This document shows positions 34,484 to 43,378 of a stretch of DNA of 64,000 nucleotides, in pieces. The notes under the pieces were generated by a model, which saw only the letters and a program-made list of their open reading frames with translations, was not told the DNA's origin and did no database searches. The translations under genes were made by a program, and so were the position numbers. The stretch is from Brachyspira pilosicoli P43/6/78 (GTDB lineage Bacteria > Spirochaetota > Brachyspiria > Brachyspirales > Brachyspiraceae), in NCBI RefSeq assembly GCF_000325665.1, contig NC_019908.1, forward strand, positions 1,984,001 through 2,048,000, in the 5' to 3' direction. Within the stretch, counting starts at the first letter, position 1, and every line of letters starts with the position of its first letter.

Positions 34484-36013
34484 ATGAAAAACATTCTATT
34501 AACCTTTTTATTTAGTTTTTTATTTATAGTAAACTGTAGTGCAAATGAAAAGGAGTTAGAAGAAAATATTATTGAGCCTAATAAACTCACACCATTAGGC
34601 ACTATAATATTAAACCCTTATGATATAGCTCCATTATCTGCTTCTTATGTTATAAGCAATACAAACAACTATCCAATAACTGTAACTGTTAAAGGGCTAT
34701 ACAATGAACCTGATATAATTCATACATATCCAGCTAATTACGGCAAAGAGTTTGAAATACATGGACTTTTCCCAGAGGCTACAAATACAATTATTATCAA
34801 TGATGCAGGAAGAGAAATTGTAGAAAATCATTATATAAAAAAGATTTATCATGATGATGTATATATTGATTCAAAATATGCTGTAGAAGTTAATAAACTT
34901 ACAAACGACGACGGAAATAATCCTGAATTATATTTTATTCAATATTTTAATGGCTGGTATCCTACTGCTACTATAGGTATATCAAAAAATGGTTATGTGA
35001 GATATTTTATTAAAGGAGTTACTGCTTCAAAAATCGCTATAGAGGGCAATAAGTTTTTAATATATCCTATGTATGAAGGCAAAATTTATAATATGCTTGG
35101 AAAGGAACTTGTAAAATATCCGAGCAATTCTCATCATGACACTATAAAAAAAGATGATAATTATATTTATTTATCTGCAAGCAAATGGGGCGGAGATGAT
35201 GAGATTACAGAGATTGACTTTTATGGAAATATAGTTAGGAAGATGAGTTTTGCTTCTATTATAAGAGATATAGTAGTTCCTAATAATGATAAAAATGAAA
35301 TAAGAATATTAAACAGAATAGTGTTTGATGAAAACAATATATTTATAGATGAAAACGGAGAGCAGAAATCTATAGACTGGTTTCATGCTAATTCACTTGT
35401 TTATGATAAAGATACTGATATACTTTATATCTCTTCAAGGAATTTAGGAGTATTTGCAATTGATTACAGCGATTGGAAACTTATATGGTGGTTTGCAGAT
35501 GAAACATTAAACACAAGAACAGGAAATGCATATGGTCAGATTCCTTATAAAGATAATTTAGGAGATTTGCCTTCATTGGATGCATACAGAGTAAAAGGAG
35601 ATGCACTCACAGATGGACCAAAAAATCAGCATGCATTAATACTTTTAGAAAATGGAAACTTAGGCATGCTTGATAATCAGGGAGATGCCAACAGAAACTC
35701 TAAAGGCTCAAGATATGTAGAGTATAATATTACAGGAGAGCATGGTTATTATACTGCGATTAAAACAGATGAGTTTAGAGATGCTTCGCTTTATTCGAGA
35801 ATTACTTCAGATGCTGACATTAAAGGAAATAATTTACTTTTAACTTATGGAACTATAAGAACTGTATTAGAAGTAGATAAACAAACAAAAGAAGTTTTAT
35901 TTAAAGCTAAGTTTGATATGCCTAAATCTGAATTATATTACAGAGCAGACAAATTACCTTTATATTATGAAGAGGGAAGAGAGTACTTTGAAGATGCTAA
36001 TATGAAGAATTAA
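34484..36013 (+). CDS. Lipoprotein of the arylsulfate sulfotransferase (ASST) family
   Basis: 509 residues from ATG 34484 (AGG 9 nt upstream; a GTG 9 nt earlier is less likely). A lipobox, FLFIVNCSANE, predicts a lipid-anchored Cys. The body matches arylsulfotransferase (ASST) proteins: N-terminal beta domain, then six-bladed propeller segments with WFHANSLVYDKDTDILYISS, WKLIWWFAD and NQHALILLENGNLGMLDNQG, whose His residues correspond in kind to the catalytic and substrate His of ASST. The reaction would be PAPS-independent sulfate transfer between phenols. A lipid anchor is notable because enterobacterial ASST is a soluble periplasmic enzyme. No DsbA/DsbB-like partner is adjacent. Confidence 0.83.
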   Translation: MKNILLTFLFSFLFIVNCSANEKELEENIIEPNKLTPLGTIILNPYDIAPLSASYVISNTNNYPITVTVKGLYNEPDIIHTYPANYGKEFEIHGLFPEATNTIIINDAGREIVENHYIKKIYHDDVYIDSKYAVEVNKLTNDDGNNPELYFIQYFNGWYPTATIGISKNGYVRYFIKGVTASKIAIEGNKFLIYPMYEGKIYNMLGKELVKYPSNSHHDTIKKDDNYIYLSASKWGGDDEITEIDFYGNIVRKMSFASIIRDIVVPNNDKNEIRILNRIVFDENNIFIDENGEQKSIDWFHANSLVYDKDTDILYISSRNLGVFAIDYSDWKLIWWFADETLNTRTGNAYGQIPYKDNLGDLPSLDAYRVKGDALTDGPKNQHALILLENGNLGMLDNQGDANRNSKGSRYVEYNITGEHGYYTAIKTDEFRDASLYSRITSDADIKGNNLLLTYGTIRTVLEVDKQTKEVLFKAKFDMPKSELYYRADKLPLYYEEGREYFEDANMKN

Positions 36014-37296
36014 TTATATATGCTTATAGATTTTATAGCCTCTATACATAATTCTTCGTTTTCTTTGCCATTGTATGTAAACCATGCAAGAAGTGCTAGC
36101 TTTTTTGAAACTGCTACTACAGTAAATACATAATCATCATTACTCATAGATTTTTTGTATACAGCAGATTTTATATCTTTTATTTTTATATCTGTAAGGT
36201 CGCCTTTTTCTTCTTTTGTTACGTCCATCTGTTTTATAACATATTCCATTATAGCGTCAATTTCATCATTTGCAAAAGAATATACCTGCATTGCAATGTA
36301 TGTATGTATGTTTTTAAACTCTACTAAGGTTTTATCATCTCTGTAAATGTTAAAACTCATAGGAAGAGAAATATTAAATCCGCCTGCTATAGAGTATCTT
36401 GCATATTCTTTTCTAAATCCAATATCAGTATTAACCATTTGAATATTATTTTGTTTATTGGATTCTATAAATTTAGCTAAATTATCATCGTCTAAATAGT
36501 ATGCTATATCAGAAAGTATTTTCCAAGGATATGGCAGTGTTTTATCTTTTTTGTATGCCTCTTGAAAACAGTAAATTATTTTTTTATATACATCTCTCTC
36601 TTTATCATCTATAATCTCTCTAAAAGGGAAATAAAGCCATATAATGCTATTTAAACTCTTAAACCAAAAATCAGCATTAATCTCTTCATCATTCCAAATA
36701 AAAAACTCTCTTGCAAAATTATATTTATCTTCTAAAGGAGCATTAACTAAATTATTAAACCAAGATTTACCCCAATATCCCAAAGGAGAAAGTGCATAAT
36801 ATTCTTTTTCTATCATAGGGTAATCATAAGGCATAGATATCATAAAGTCTTTAAACTCTTCATTAGCAAGCAAACTCTCTGAATATTCATTTAATGCTGC
36901 TGCAAAGAAATTTTTTAATTTATCAAATTTTTTTTCTTTAAAATATCCGCTGTAGTCTTTATATGTTTTATCTTCTTCAAATACAATATCTAATCTTGTT
37001 GCAATTCTGCCTAATACAGAAATTATAAATCTATGATACCCAGCACCCAAAATACCGCTATTAATAGTTACATATAATGTGCCTTCTTTATATTCAAAAT
37101 ATACAGGGTCAGAAGCTGGGTGAAAAGAGTATATTAATGTGCTTGAGTTATCTTCATCTAAGATAGAATATTCTGATAGCATTACAAGAGGGTTAATATT
37201 TACTTCGTTTAGAGATGATACTATTGATTTAAATAGTCTGTCTTTTGTAGGAAGAGCCCTATTAAATTTAGCACTAAGTAAAAACTCAATATTCAT
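36010..37296 (-). CDS. Hypothetical protein, 428 residues
   Basis: Not recognised. No signal peptide or membrane helices, so probably cytoplasmic. Rich in aromatic and acidic residues, with mixed alpha/beta segments (GTLYVTINSGILGAGYHRFIIS near residue 95; HTYIAMQVYSFANDEIDAIM near 325; FTVVAVSKKLALLAWFTYNG near the end). The last two could be one domain with a duplicated strand pattern. It converges with the sulfotransferase gene, their ends overlapping by 4 nt. No obvious operon partners. Confidence 0.75.
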   Translation of the reverse strand: MNIEFLLSAKFNRALPTKDRLFKSIVSSLNEVNINPLVMLSEYSILDEDNSSTLIYSFHPASDPVYFEYKEGTLYVTINSGILGAGYHRFIISVLGRIATRLDIVFEEDKTYKDYSGYFKEKKFDKLKNFFAAALNEYSESLLANEEFKDFMISMPYDYPMIEKEYYALSPLGYWGKSWFNNLVNAPLEDKYNFAREFFIWNDEEINADFWFKSLNSIIWLYFPFREIIDDKERDVYKKIIYCFQEAYKKDKTLPYPWKILSDIAYYLDDDNLAKFIESNKQNNIQMVNTDIGFRKEYARYSIAGGFNISLPMSFNIYRDDKTLVEFKNIHTYIAMQVYSFANDEIDAIMEYVIKQMDVTKEEKGDLTDIKIKDIKSAVYKKSMSNDDYVFTVVAVSKKLALLAWFTYNGKENEELCIEAIKSISIYN

Positions 37297-37413
37297 AAAA
37301 TTTATATGTACATATTATAATATTATATATAATAACATTTTTTATTATTATATCAATATATATTTTGTAGTTGTTTTATACGAAAGCATTTATTATTATA
37401 TTATTTTTTGTTA

Positions 37414-37442
37414 TTGACAAAGTTAATATTTTGTAGTAGAAT
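37414..37442 (+). promoter_or_regulatory. Promoter of the nhaC leader
   Basis: TTGACA (37414-37419), 17-bp spacer, TAGAAT (37437-37442). Transcription would start near 37449, about 180 nt before nhaC. Confidence 0.82.
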
Positions 37443-37472
37443 AAATTACTATAAAAAGAAAGTAGGAAAATA

Positions 37473-37523
37473 ATGAATAGATTTAAGAAACATAATAAAC
37501 CTCTTTTCGTTTGGGAGTGTTAA
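37473..37523 (+). CDS. Candidate 16-codon leader peptide upstream of nhaC
   Basis: ATG 37473 with TAGGA 5-9 nt upstream encodes MNRFKKHNKPLFVWEC and stops at TAA 37521-37523. It follows a consensus promoter and precedes a terminator, the layout of a translated attenuator leader. The last codons TGG-GAG contain GGGAG (37513-37517), which can pair with CTCCC in the terminator (37564-37568). The residue or ligand sensed is unknown; the lone Trp and the Trp-Glu-Cys end are suggestive only. Confidence 0.6.
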   Translation: MNRFKKHNKPLFVWEC

Positions 37524-37560
37524 ATTATTTATTCATTATTTATATAGTTTAGCAATTTAA

Positions 37561-37594
37561 AAGCTCCCTTAAAATACGGGGGGCTTTTTTATTT
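37561..37594 (+). terminator. Terminator in front of nhaC (putative attenuator)
   Basis: AAGCTCCC (37561-37568) pairs with GGGGGCTT (37579-37586, one G-U) across a 10-nt loop and is followed by TTTTATTT. It lies between the promoter and nhaC with no other gene in between, so read-through must be conditional. Confidence 0.8.
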
Positions 37595-37630
37595 GAATAT
37601 AATACATAAAAAAATAGGAGCTGATTAAAA

Positions 37631-39253
37631 ATGGAACATTACGGTTTATTTGGTATTATACCTCCGCTTTTGGCTATAATACTCGCCCTTCTTACAAAAG
37701 AGGTAATAATCTCTTTAACTGTTGGTATACTTTCCGGTACTTTAATACTTGCACATGGCAACATATTTACTGCTATCACTATATTTACAGATAAAGTTGC
37801 TGCTATGACTGGGGACTCTTGGAATGTAAGAATACTTTTGTTTTGTGCTTTGCTTGGTGCATTTGTAAGCATGCTTTCAAAAACAGGTGCTACTAAAGCT
37901 TTTGGTTTATGGGCTAGTAAATACCTTAAAACTAAAAAGAGTGTATTAATATTTACTTGGTTTTTTGGACTTATTATATTTATAGACGATTATTTTAATA
38001 GTCTTTCTGTGGGTACTGTAATGCGCCCTGCTTTCGATGAAAAAAAGATTTCTAGAGCTAAACTTGCTTATATATTAGATTCTACTGCTGCTCCTGTTTG
38101 TATACTTGCACCTATATCTACTTGGGTTGTAACTGTTATGAGCTATATTAGAGATTCTGAGGGGTTTGAATCTTTGAATATGAGTGAGTTTATCTTCTTT
38201 ATAAAAATGATACCTTATTCGGTTTATCCGCTTTTAGCTTTGGCTTTTGTAGTATTAATTTCACTATTTTTTAAAGATTTCGGACCTATGAAAAGAAGTG
38301 AAGATGATGCTGCTAATGGTAAATTATTTAATGAAGATTTATATGGTGCTTGTCCTGGTAATTTAGAGACTATTTCAGGCGACAGTGCTAAATGGTATGA
38401 CATGGTTATAGCTATAGTAGTATTAATATTGGTTTGTATAGTGATGTTTCCTATTACAACATATATGGGCTTAGTTGGTTCTGATGGTATAGAAACTTTA
38501 TCACAAGCTTTTAACAGTACTACTATTACAAATGCTTTTATACAAACAGATGCTTCTAAAGCTTTGTTTTATGGAGCAGTTATTTCGCTTATAATAATGT
38601 ATATTTATTATGTTGCTAGAAGACTATTAAATGTTCGTTCTGCCGGTAATGCTATAATGGAAGGTATAAAATCAATGGTGCCTGCTTTGGTAGTATTAGC
38701 TTTGGCTTGGACTATTGGTAATGTTATAAAATCATCTCCAGAAGAAGGCGGTTTAGGTTTAGCTTCTTTCCTATCAGAAGTTGTTAAAGGCGGCGGTTTC
38801 CCTCTTTGGCTTCTTCCTGCTATTGGTTATTTGCTTGGCTGTGTTATAGCTTTCTCTACTGGAACAAGCTGGGGTACTTTTGCTATACTTATTCCTATAG
38901 TAATACCTATTGCTACAGGTCTTGCTAATGCTAATGGTTATTCTGGAGAACAGCTTTTGAATGTACTTCTTATTAGTGTAGGTTCTTTGGTTTCTGGTGC
39001 TGTATTTGGAGACCACTGCTCTCCTATATCTGATACTACTATACTTTCTTCTACTGGAAGTAACTGTCCTTTATTGGAACACGTTAGTACACAGCTTCCT
39101 TATGCTAGTTTGGTAGCTATTGCTTCATTTATAGGAGTTATAGTTGGAGGTATTACTTTAAATCCTTTCTTGGCTTTATTAACAGGATTTGTAATAATGT
39201 GTATAATGGCTATACTAGCACCAAAATTTTATGATAGAAAAATGATAAAATAA
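37631..39253 (+). CDS. nhaC: NhaC-family Na+/H+ antiporter or Na+-linked amino/organic acid transporter
   Basis: 540 residues, about 12 membrane helices. Family features include PLLAIILALLTKEVIISLTVGILSG at the N-terminus (first part), FIDDYFNSLSVGTVMRP, LDSTAAPVCILAPISTW, CVIAFSTGTSWGTFAILIPI, and SGAVFGDHCSPISDTTILSS near the C-terminus. NhaC relatives exchange sodium with protons or with amino and organic acids; the attenuator-like leader favours a nutrient-responsive substrate over housekeeping sodium export (inference). Terminators bracket the gene. Confidence 0.88.
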   Translation: MEHYGLFGIIPPLLAIILALLTKEVIISLTVGILSGTLILAHGNIFTAITIFTDKVAAMTGDSWNVRILLFCALLGAFVSMLSKTGATKAFGLWASKYLKTKKSVLIFTWFFGLIIFIDDYFNSLSVGTVMRPAFDEKKISRAKLAYILDSTAAPVCILAPISTWVVTVMSYIRDSEGFESLNMSEFIFFIKMIPYSVYPLLALAFVVLISLFFKDFGPMKRSEDDAANGKLFNEDLYGACPGNLETISGDSAKWYDMVIAIVVLILVCIVMFPITTYMGLVGSDGIETLSQAFNSTTITNAFIQTDASKALFYGAVISLIIMYIYYVARRLLNVRSAGNAIMEGIKSMVPALVVLALAWTIGNVIKSSPEEGGLGLASFLSEVVKGGGFPLWLLPAIGYLLGCVIAFSTGTSWGTFAILIPIVIPIATGLANANGYSGEQLLNVLLISVGSLVSGAVFGDHCSPISDTTILSSTGSNCPLLEHVSTQLPYASLVAIASFIGVIVGGITLNPFLALLTGFVIMCIMAILAPKFYDRKMIK

Positions 39254-39276
39254 TATTAAAAATATTTTATTAATTC

Positions 39277-39317
39277 TAAAAAGTCTCATAATTTCTTATA
39301 TTATGAGACTTTTTTTG
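39277..39317 (+). terminator. Strong terminator after nhaC
   Basis: AAAAGTCTCATAA and TTATGAGACTTTT form 13-bp arms with a short loop, followed by a T-run. Confidence 0.9.
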
Positions 39318-39349
39318 TTTTTTTCATATTTAATTAATAATATTTAAAG

Positions 39350-39371
39350 TACTTTATTTCTATATAAAGTA
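39350..39371. promoter_or_regulatory. Palindrome upstream of the PTS-transketolase operon
   Basis: TACTTTAT and ATAAAGTA (8-bp perfect arms) around TTCTAT, 20 bp upstream of the promoter -35. Possible operator; the regulator is not encoded in the operon. Confidence 0.5.
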
Positions 39372-39390
39372 ATAGTTTGGTATTTTATTA

Positions 39391-39419
39391 TTGAGTTTTT
39401 TATACCTTTTTTATATAAT
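39391..39419 (+). promoter_or_regulatory. Promoter of the PTS-transketolase operon
   Basis: TTGAGT (39391-39396), 17-bp spacer, TATAAT (39414-39419); AAGGA precedes the ATG at 39453. Confidence 0.78.
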
Positions 39420-39452
39420 AATTAGAAAATTTTAATAAATTAAGGAAATTTT

Positions 39453-39728
39453 ATGAAAAAAATTTTGGTCGTTTGCCGAACAGGCATGGGAAGTAGTATG
39501 CTTCTCAAAATAAAAGTAGAACAGGCTGTATCAGCATTAAATGCAGATGCAGAGGTGTATCATGATGTAACATCAGCTATAGATGGATATAATGATGTTG
39601 ATATATTAGTTACGATGAAAGATTTAGCTGATGAACTTCAAGGCAGATTCCCTATAGTAATCGGTATAGAATCTATCACAAATAAAGAAGAAATAAAATC
39701 TAAAATATCAGAAGCTTTAAGCAAATAA
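39453..39728 (+). CDS. PTS EIIB, ascorbate/SgaB type (first)
   Basis: 91 residues. N-terminal P-loop-like phosphocysteine motif ILVVCRTGMGSSMLLK, Cys near residue 8, the phosphorylation site of lactate/ascorbate-type EIIB. It passes phosphate from EIIA to the sugar carried by the EIIC encoded 36 nt downstream. Substrate not known. Confidence 0.9.
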   Translation: MKKILVVCRTGMGSSMLLKIKVEQAVSALNADAEVYHDVTSAIDGYNDVDILVTMKDLADELQGRFPIVIGIESITNKEEIKSKISEALSK

Positions 39729-39764
39729 GCATCACAGTAATAACATTATAAGGAGAAAATTCAA

Positions 39765-41036
39765 ATGATTACAGGAATATTAAATTTTATAGTTTATGAT
39801 TTATTAGGTACTAGTTCTATATTAGTTGGTTTTATAGCTATGTTTGGTCTTATCTTACAAAAGAAGAAATGGGATAAGGTTGTAATCGGTACTATAAAAA
39901 CAATAGTTGGATTTATAATTTTTAGTGCTGGTTCTTCTTTGGCAACTAGTTCATTAAATTCTTTCCAAACTTTATTTACAAAAGCATTTAATTTGGAAGG
40001 AGTATTACCTTTAGCTGAAGCTGTTACAGCATTGGCTCAAAATAAATTTGGACCTATAGTTGCTTTAATAATGGTTACCGGTTTTATAGCTAATTTAATA
40101 ATAGCTAGATTAACTCCATTTAAATACATATTTTTAACAGGTCAGCACAATTTATATTTAGCAGCACTTTTAACTGTAATATTTAAAGCAAACGGTGTAT
40201 CTGATGGTCTTACTATAGGATTGGGAGCTATTATATTAGGAGCTTCTGCAGCATTATTCCCTGCTATAGCACAAAGAGGTATGAAGAAAATTACTGGTGA
40301 AAATGAGATAGCTATGGGACACTATGTTACATTAGCTTATGCTTTATCATCTTTCATAGGTTCTAAAGTTGGTAAACCAGAAGACAGTACTGAAAAATTA
40401 AAATTACCTTCTTGGCTTATGATATTTAAAGATTATGTTGTTTCAGTAGCTTTATCTGTTGCAGTGTTCTATTATATATCAGCATTTATGGCTGGTAAAG
40501 CAGAAGTTGAGGCTTTATCTGGAAATGTTAGCTGGATATTATTCCCATTTTTACAATCATTATCATTTGCAGCTTCATTATTTATAATCATCACTGGTGT
40601 AAGAATGGTATTAGGTGAAATAGTTTCTGCATTTGTTGGTATTTCTGAAAAACTTATTCCTAATGCAAAACCTGCTTTAGACTGTCCTGTAGTATTCCAG
40701 TATGCTCCTACTGCTACTGTTATAGGATTCTTATCTGCTTATATAGGCGGTTTATTATGTATACCTGTATTTATAGCTTTAAAAACACCTGTAATTATAC
40801 CTGTTGCTGTTCCTTATTTCTTCATAGGTGCTACTGCTGGTGTATTTGGTAATGCTACAGGCGGTTGGAAAGGTGCTATTGCTGGAGGATTTATCACTGG
40901 TATACTTATAGCTGTTGGACCTGCTTTAATATACCCTATAATGAGTTCTATAGGTTTAACAGGTACTTCTTTCCCAGAAACAGACTTTGTTAGTGTTGGT
41001 TTAATATTAAATGCTATATTAAGCATATTCAATTAA
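39765..41036 (+). CDS. PTS EIIC, UlaA/SgaT type (first)
   Basis: 423 residues, about 11 membrane helices. UlaA-type marks: FLTGQHNLYLAALLTVIF, SGVRMVLGE-like ITGVRMVLGEIVSAFVGISEK, PALDCPVVFQYAPTATVIG, and GATAGVFGNATGGWKGA. It forms the membrane channel for a sugar acid or related polyol brought in and phosphorylated with the EIIB upstream. A second, clearly related EIIC lies at 43686 in the same operon. Confidence 0.92.
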   Translation: MITGILNFIVYDLLGTSSILVGFIAMFGLILQKKKWDKVVIGTIKTIVGFIIFSAGSSLATSSLNSFQTLFTKAFNLEGVLPLAEAVTALAQNKFGPIVALIMVTGFIANLIIARLTPFKYIFLTGQHNLYLAALLTVIFKANGVSDGLTIGLGAIILGASAALFPAIAQRGMKKITGENEIAMGHYVTLAYALSSFIGSKVGKPEDSTEKLKLPSWLMIFKDYVVSVALSVAVFYYISAFMAGKAEVEALSGNVSWILFPFLQSLSFAASLFIIITGVRMVLGEIVSAFVGISEKLIPNAKPALDCPVVFQYAPTATVIGFLSAYIGGLLCIPVFIALKTPVIIPVAVPYFFIGATAGVFGNATGGWKGAIAGGFITGILIAVGPALIYPIMSSIGLTGTSFPETDFVSVGLILNAILSIFN

Positions 41037-41086
41037 TATAAAATAATGTTATAATATATAAAAATAATAAAATAGGAGAAAAATAG

Positions 41087-41896
41087 ATGAGTTCTATAGA
41101 AGAATTAGAAAAGAAAGCGAAGAAATGCAGACAAACACTTCTTCAAATGGTTTATGATTCAAAAGGTGTAGCACATTTAGGCGGATCTTTATCTGCTATG
41201 GATATGGCTGTTGCTGTGTATGATAAATATATTAATGATTTAAAAGATAGTAATAGATCTCGTTTTGTATTATCTAAAGGACATGTTGTTGTTATGCAAT
41301 ATGCTATATTTGCTAATATGGGTATTATACCTATGGAAGAGCTAAAAACATTAAAGCATGTTAATAGCCATCTTCAAGGACACCCAGATATTAACAAGAT
41401 ACCAGAAACAGAGATGAATACTGGTCTTTTAGGTCAGGGTTTAGCTGTTGCTATGGGTATGGCTTATGCTAGAAAATTAAATAATAACAGCAATAAAATA
41501 TTTGCTTTATGCGGTGATGCTGAGCTTCATGAAGGTCAAATTTGGGAAACTGTTCAGCAGGCTGCACATTTCAAATTGGATAATTTAGTAGCTATTATAG
41601 ATAATAACGGACTATCTTCACATGACCCTGTTAATGAAGTTATTAATTTAGGTTCTTTGGAAGATAAGTTTAATAGCTTTAATTGGAATGTAATAACAGT
41701 AAAAGACGGAAACAATATGAAAGATGTTGTTGAAGCATTAGACAAATTAGATAAATTAAATGGAAAACCTGTTGCTATTATAATGAAAACAGTAAAAGGT
41801 AAAGGTGTTTCTTTCTTAGAAAATAACCCTAATTGCCATTCTGTAACTATAAGTGATAAAGATTTTGAGCAAGTAAAAAAAGATTTAGATATGTAA
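41087..41896 (+). CDS. Transketolase, N-terminal (thiamine diphosphate) subunit
   Basis: 269 residues, the thiamine diphosphate-binding half of a split transketolase. Motifs: KGVAHLGGSLSAMDMAVAVYD, LSKGHVVVMQYAI, HLQGHPDINKIP, GLLGQGLAVAMGMAYA and the cofactor motif LCGDAELHEGQIWE...IIDNNG (GDAE ... NN). The C-terminal half follows 22 nt on. Together they transfer a two-carbon ketol unit between sugar phosphates. Placement inside a PTS operon suggests they act on the imported phosphosugar. Confidence 0.93.
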   Translation: MSSIEELEKKAKKCRQTLLQMVYDSKGVAHLGGSLSAMDMAVAVYDKYINDLKDSNRSRFVLSKGHVVVMQYAIFANMGIIPMEELKTLKHVNSHLQGHPDINKIPETEMNTGLLGQGLAVAMGMAYARKLNNNSNKIFALCGDAELHEGQIWETVQQAAHFKLDNLVAIIDNNGLSSHDPVNEVINLGSLEDKFNSFNWNVITVKDGNNMKDVVEALDKLDKLNGKPVAIIMKTVKGKGVSFLENNPNCHSVTISDKDFEQVKKDLDM

Positions 41897-41917
41897 TAAA
41901 AAAGGGGAATAATATTT

Positions 41918-42865
41918 ATGATAAACATAGAAAAAAATTCAGCTCCTAGAGCGATAATAGGAAAACATTTAACTAGTTTAATAGAAAAAAATAATAAGAT
42001 TATAGTTATAGACAATGATTTAGGTACTTCAACATCTTCTTATGATGTAACTAAAACTTTCCCAAAAAATTATTGGGAATTAGGTATTGGTGAGCAAAGT
42101 TCTTTGAGTGCTGCTACTGGTTTAGCATTAGAAGGAATGTATCCTGTATATGTTAATTTTGCTATATTTGCTACTGGTACTATATGGACACAAATTAGAC
42201 AGGCTGCTTATGCTAAAGCTAATCTTAAAATAATAGCTACTCACCCAGGTTTAGATGCTGGTCCAGACGGTGCAAGCCACCAAGCTACACAAGATATGGC
42301 TTTAATGCGTTGTGTTCCAAATATGAATGTACTTCTTCCTCTTGATGAAAATGATGTAAAATCTGCTATTACTTATGCTCTTAACAATAAAGGTCTTTAT
42401 TATGTAAGAGTATCAAGAGAGCCTGTACCTATAATTTATAATTCTCCTGAAGAGGCTAATTTTGATATTACAAATAAAGAAATTGCTAAAACTGGTGATG
42501 ATGTTGCTTTATTCTTTGACGGTTCTTCTTTTGAACAAGCTATTGCAGCTGCTAACTTATTAGAGAAAAATAATATTACTTATCGTTTAATACATGTTCG
42601 TTCTTTAAAGCCATTAGACAGCAAAAACATTATAGAGAATGCTAAACAAGTAAAATGTGTTGTAAGTTTAGAGAACCATAGTGTTATAGGCGGTTTGGGA
42701 AGTGCTATAGCTGAGGTGCTTGCTGAGCATAAAGATGTTGCTCCTTTAAAAATAGTTGGATGTCAGGATACTTTCACTGAATCTGGTAAATCTACAGAAT
42801 TAAAAGCTAAATACGGCGTATCTGGAGAAAATGTTTTAAGCAGAGTAAAAGAAGTAATAAAATAA
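41918..42865 (+). CDS. Transketolase, C-terminal subunit
   Basis: 315 residues: the pyrimidine-binding domain (ELGIGEQSSLSAATGLALEGMYPVY, with the Glu that activates the cofactor, and HPGLDAGPDGASHQATQDMALM) and the C-terminal transketolase domain (VKCVVSLENHSVIGGLGSAIAE). Partner of the protein at 41087. Split transketolases occur both in central metabolism and in dedicated sugar pathways. Confidence 0.93.
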   Translation: MINIEKNSAPRAIIGKHLTSLIEKNNKIIVIDNDLGTSTSSYDVTKTFPKNYWELGIGEQSSLSAATGLALEGMYPVYVNFAIFATGTIWTQIRQAAYAKANLKIIATHPGLDAGPDGASHQATQDMALMRCVPNMNVLLPLDENDVKSAITYALNNKGLYYVRVSREPVPIIYNSPEEANFDITNKEIAKTGDDVALFFDGSSFEQAIAAANLLEKNNITYRLIHVRSLKPLDSKNIIENAKQVKCVVSLENHSVIGGLGSAIAEVLAEHKDVAPLKIVGCQDTFTESGKSTELKAKYGVSGENVLSRVKEVIK

Positions 42866-42888
42866 AATTAATATAAAGGATATATTTT

Positions 42889-43360
42889 ATGTCTGGTTTG
42901 GTAGATATGCTAAAAGAACTTGATTCTGTCAAGATTATTGATAATACTAATAATTGGCAGGATGCAGTTGAAGAATGTTTTAAGCCTTTACTAAAAAAAG
43001 AGTATATTAATAAAGAGTATATACAAAAGGTTATAGATTCTGGTAAGGAACTTAATTTTTACTATCTTATAGGTAAACATTTAGCTATGCCTCATGCTAA
43101 AAGAAGAATCTGGGGTTTTTAAAAATGGCATTACTTTGCTTGTAGTAAAAAATGGAGTTAATTTTGAGAATCATTCTAATAATCCCATTTATTGTTTAAT
43201 AGGATTAGCTGCTGTGGATAATGATTCGCATATAGAGATTATGTCTGATATATTAGATATATTTGGAAGCGAAGAAGATGGGGTTGTTGCGAATGAATTA
43301 AGAAATATGAACTCTGAAGAAGAGATTATTAATTATCTTTTAAATAAAAAATCTAATTAA
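42889..43360 (+). CDS. PTS EIIA, ascorbate/mannitol type (frameshifted)
   Basis: Two overlapping frames cover one EIIA domain. The first (42889-43122) ends in the phospho-His motif GKHLAMPHAK and then stops. The second, in the next frame, continues EESGVFKNGITLLVVKNGVNF ... VDNDSHIEIMSDIL to 43360. Removing one A from AAAA at 43099-43102 joins them as MPHAKEESGVFKNG and gives 156 residues, the usual length. It is the only EIIA in an operon with two EIIB and two EIIC genes. If truly broken, both transporters would need an EIIA from elsewhere. Confidence 0.85.
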
Positions 43361-43378
43361 TAAAAAAGGAAGATTTAT

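Noticed and set aside
37443-37600. T-box or SAM-type riboswitch before nhaC
   Set aside because: No TGGNACC motif, specifier-type stems or SAM core found; the leader ORF plus terminator explains the region better.
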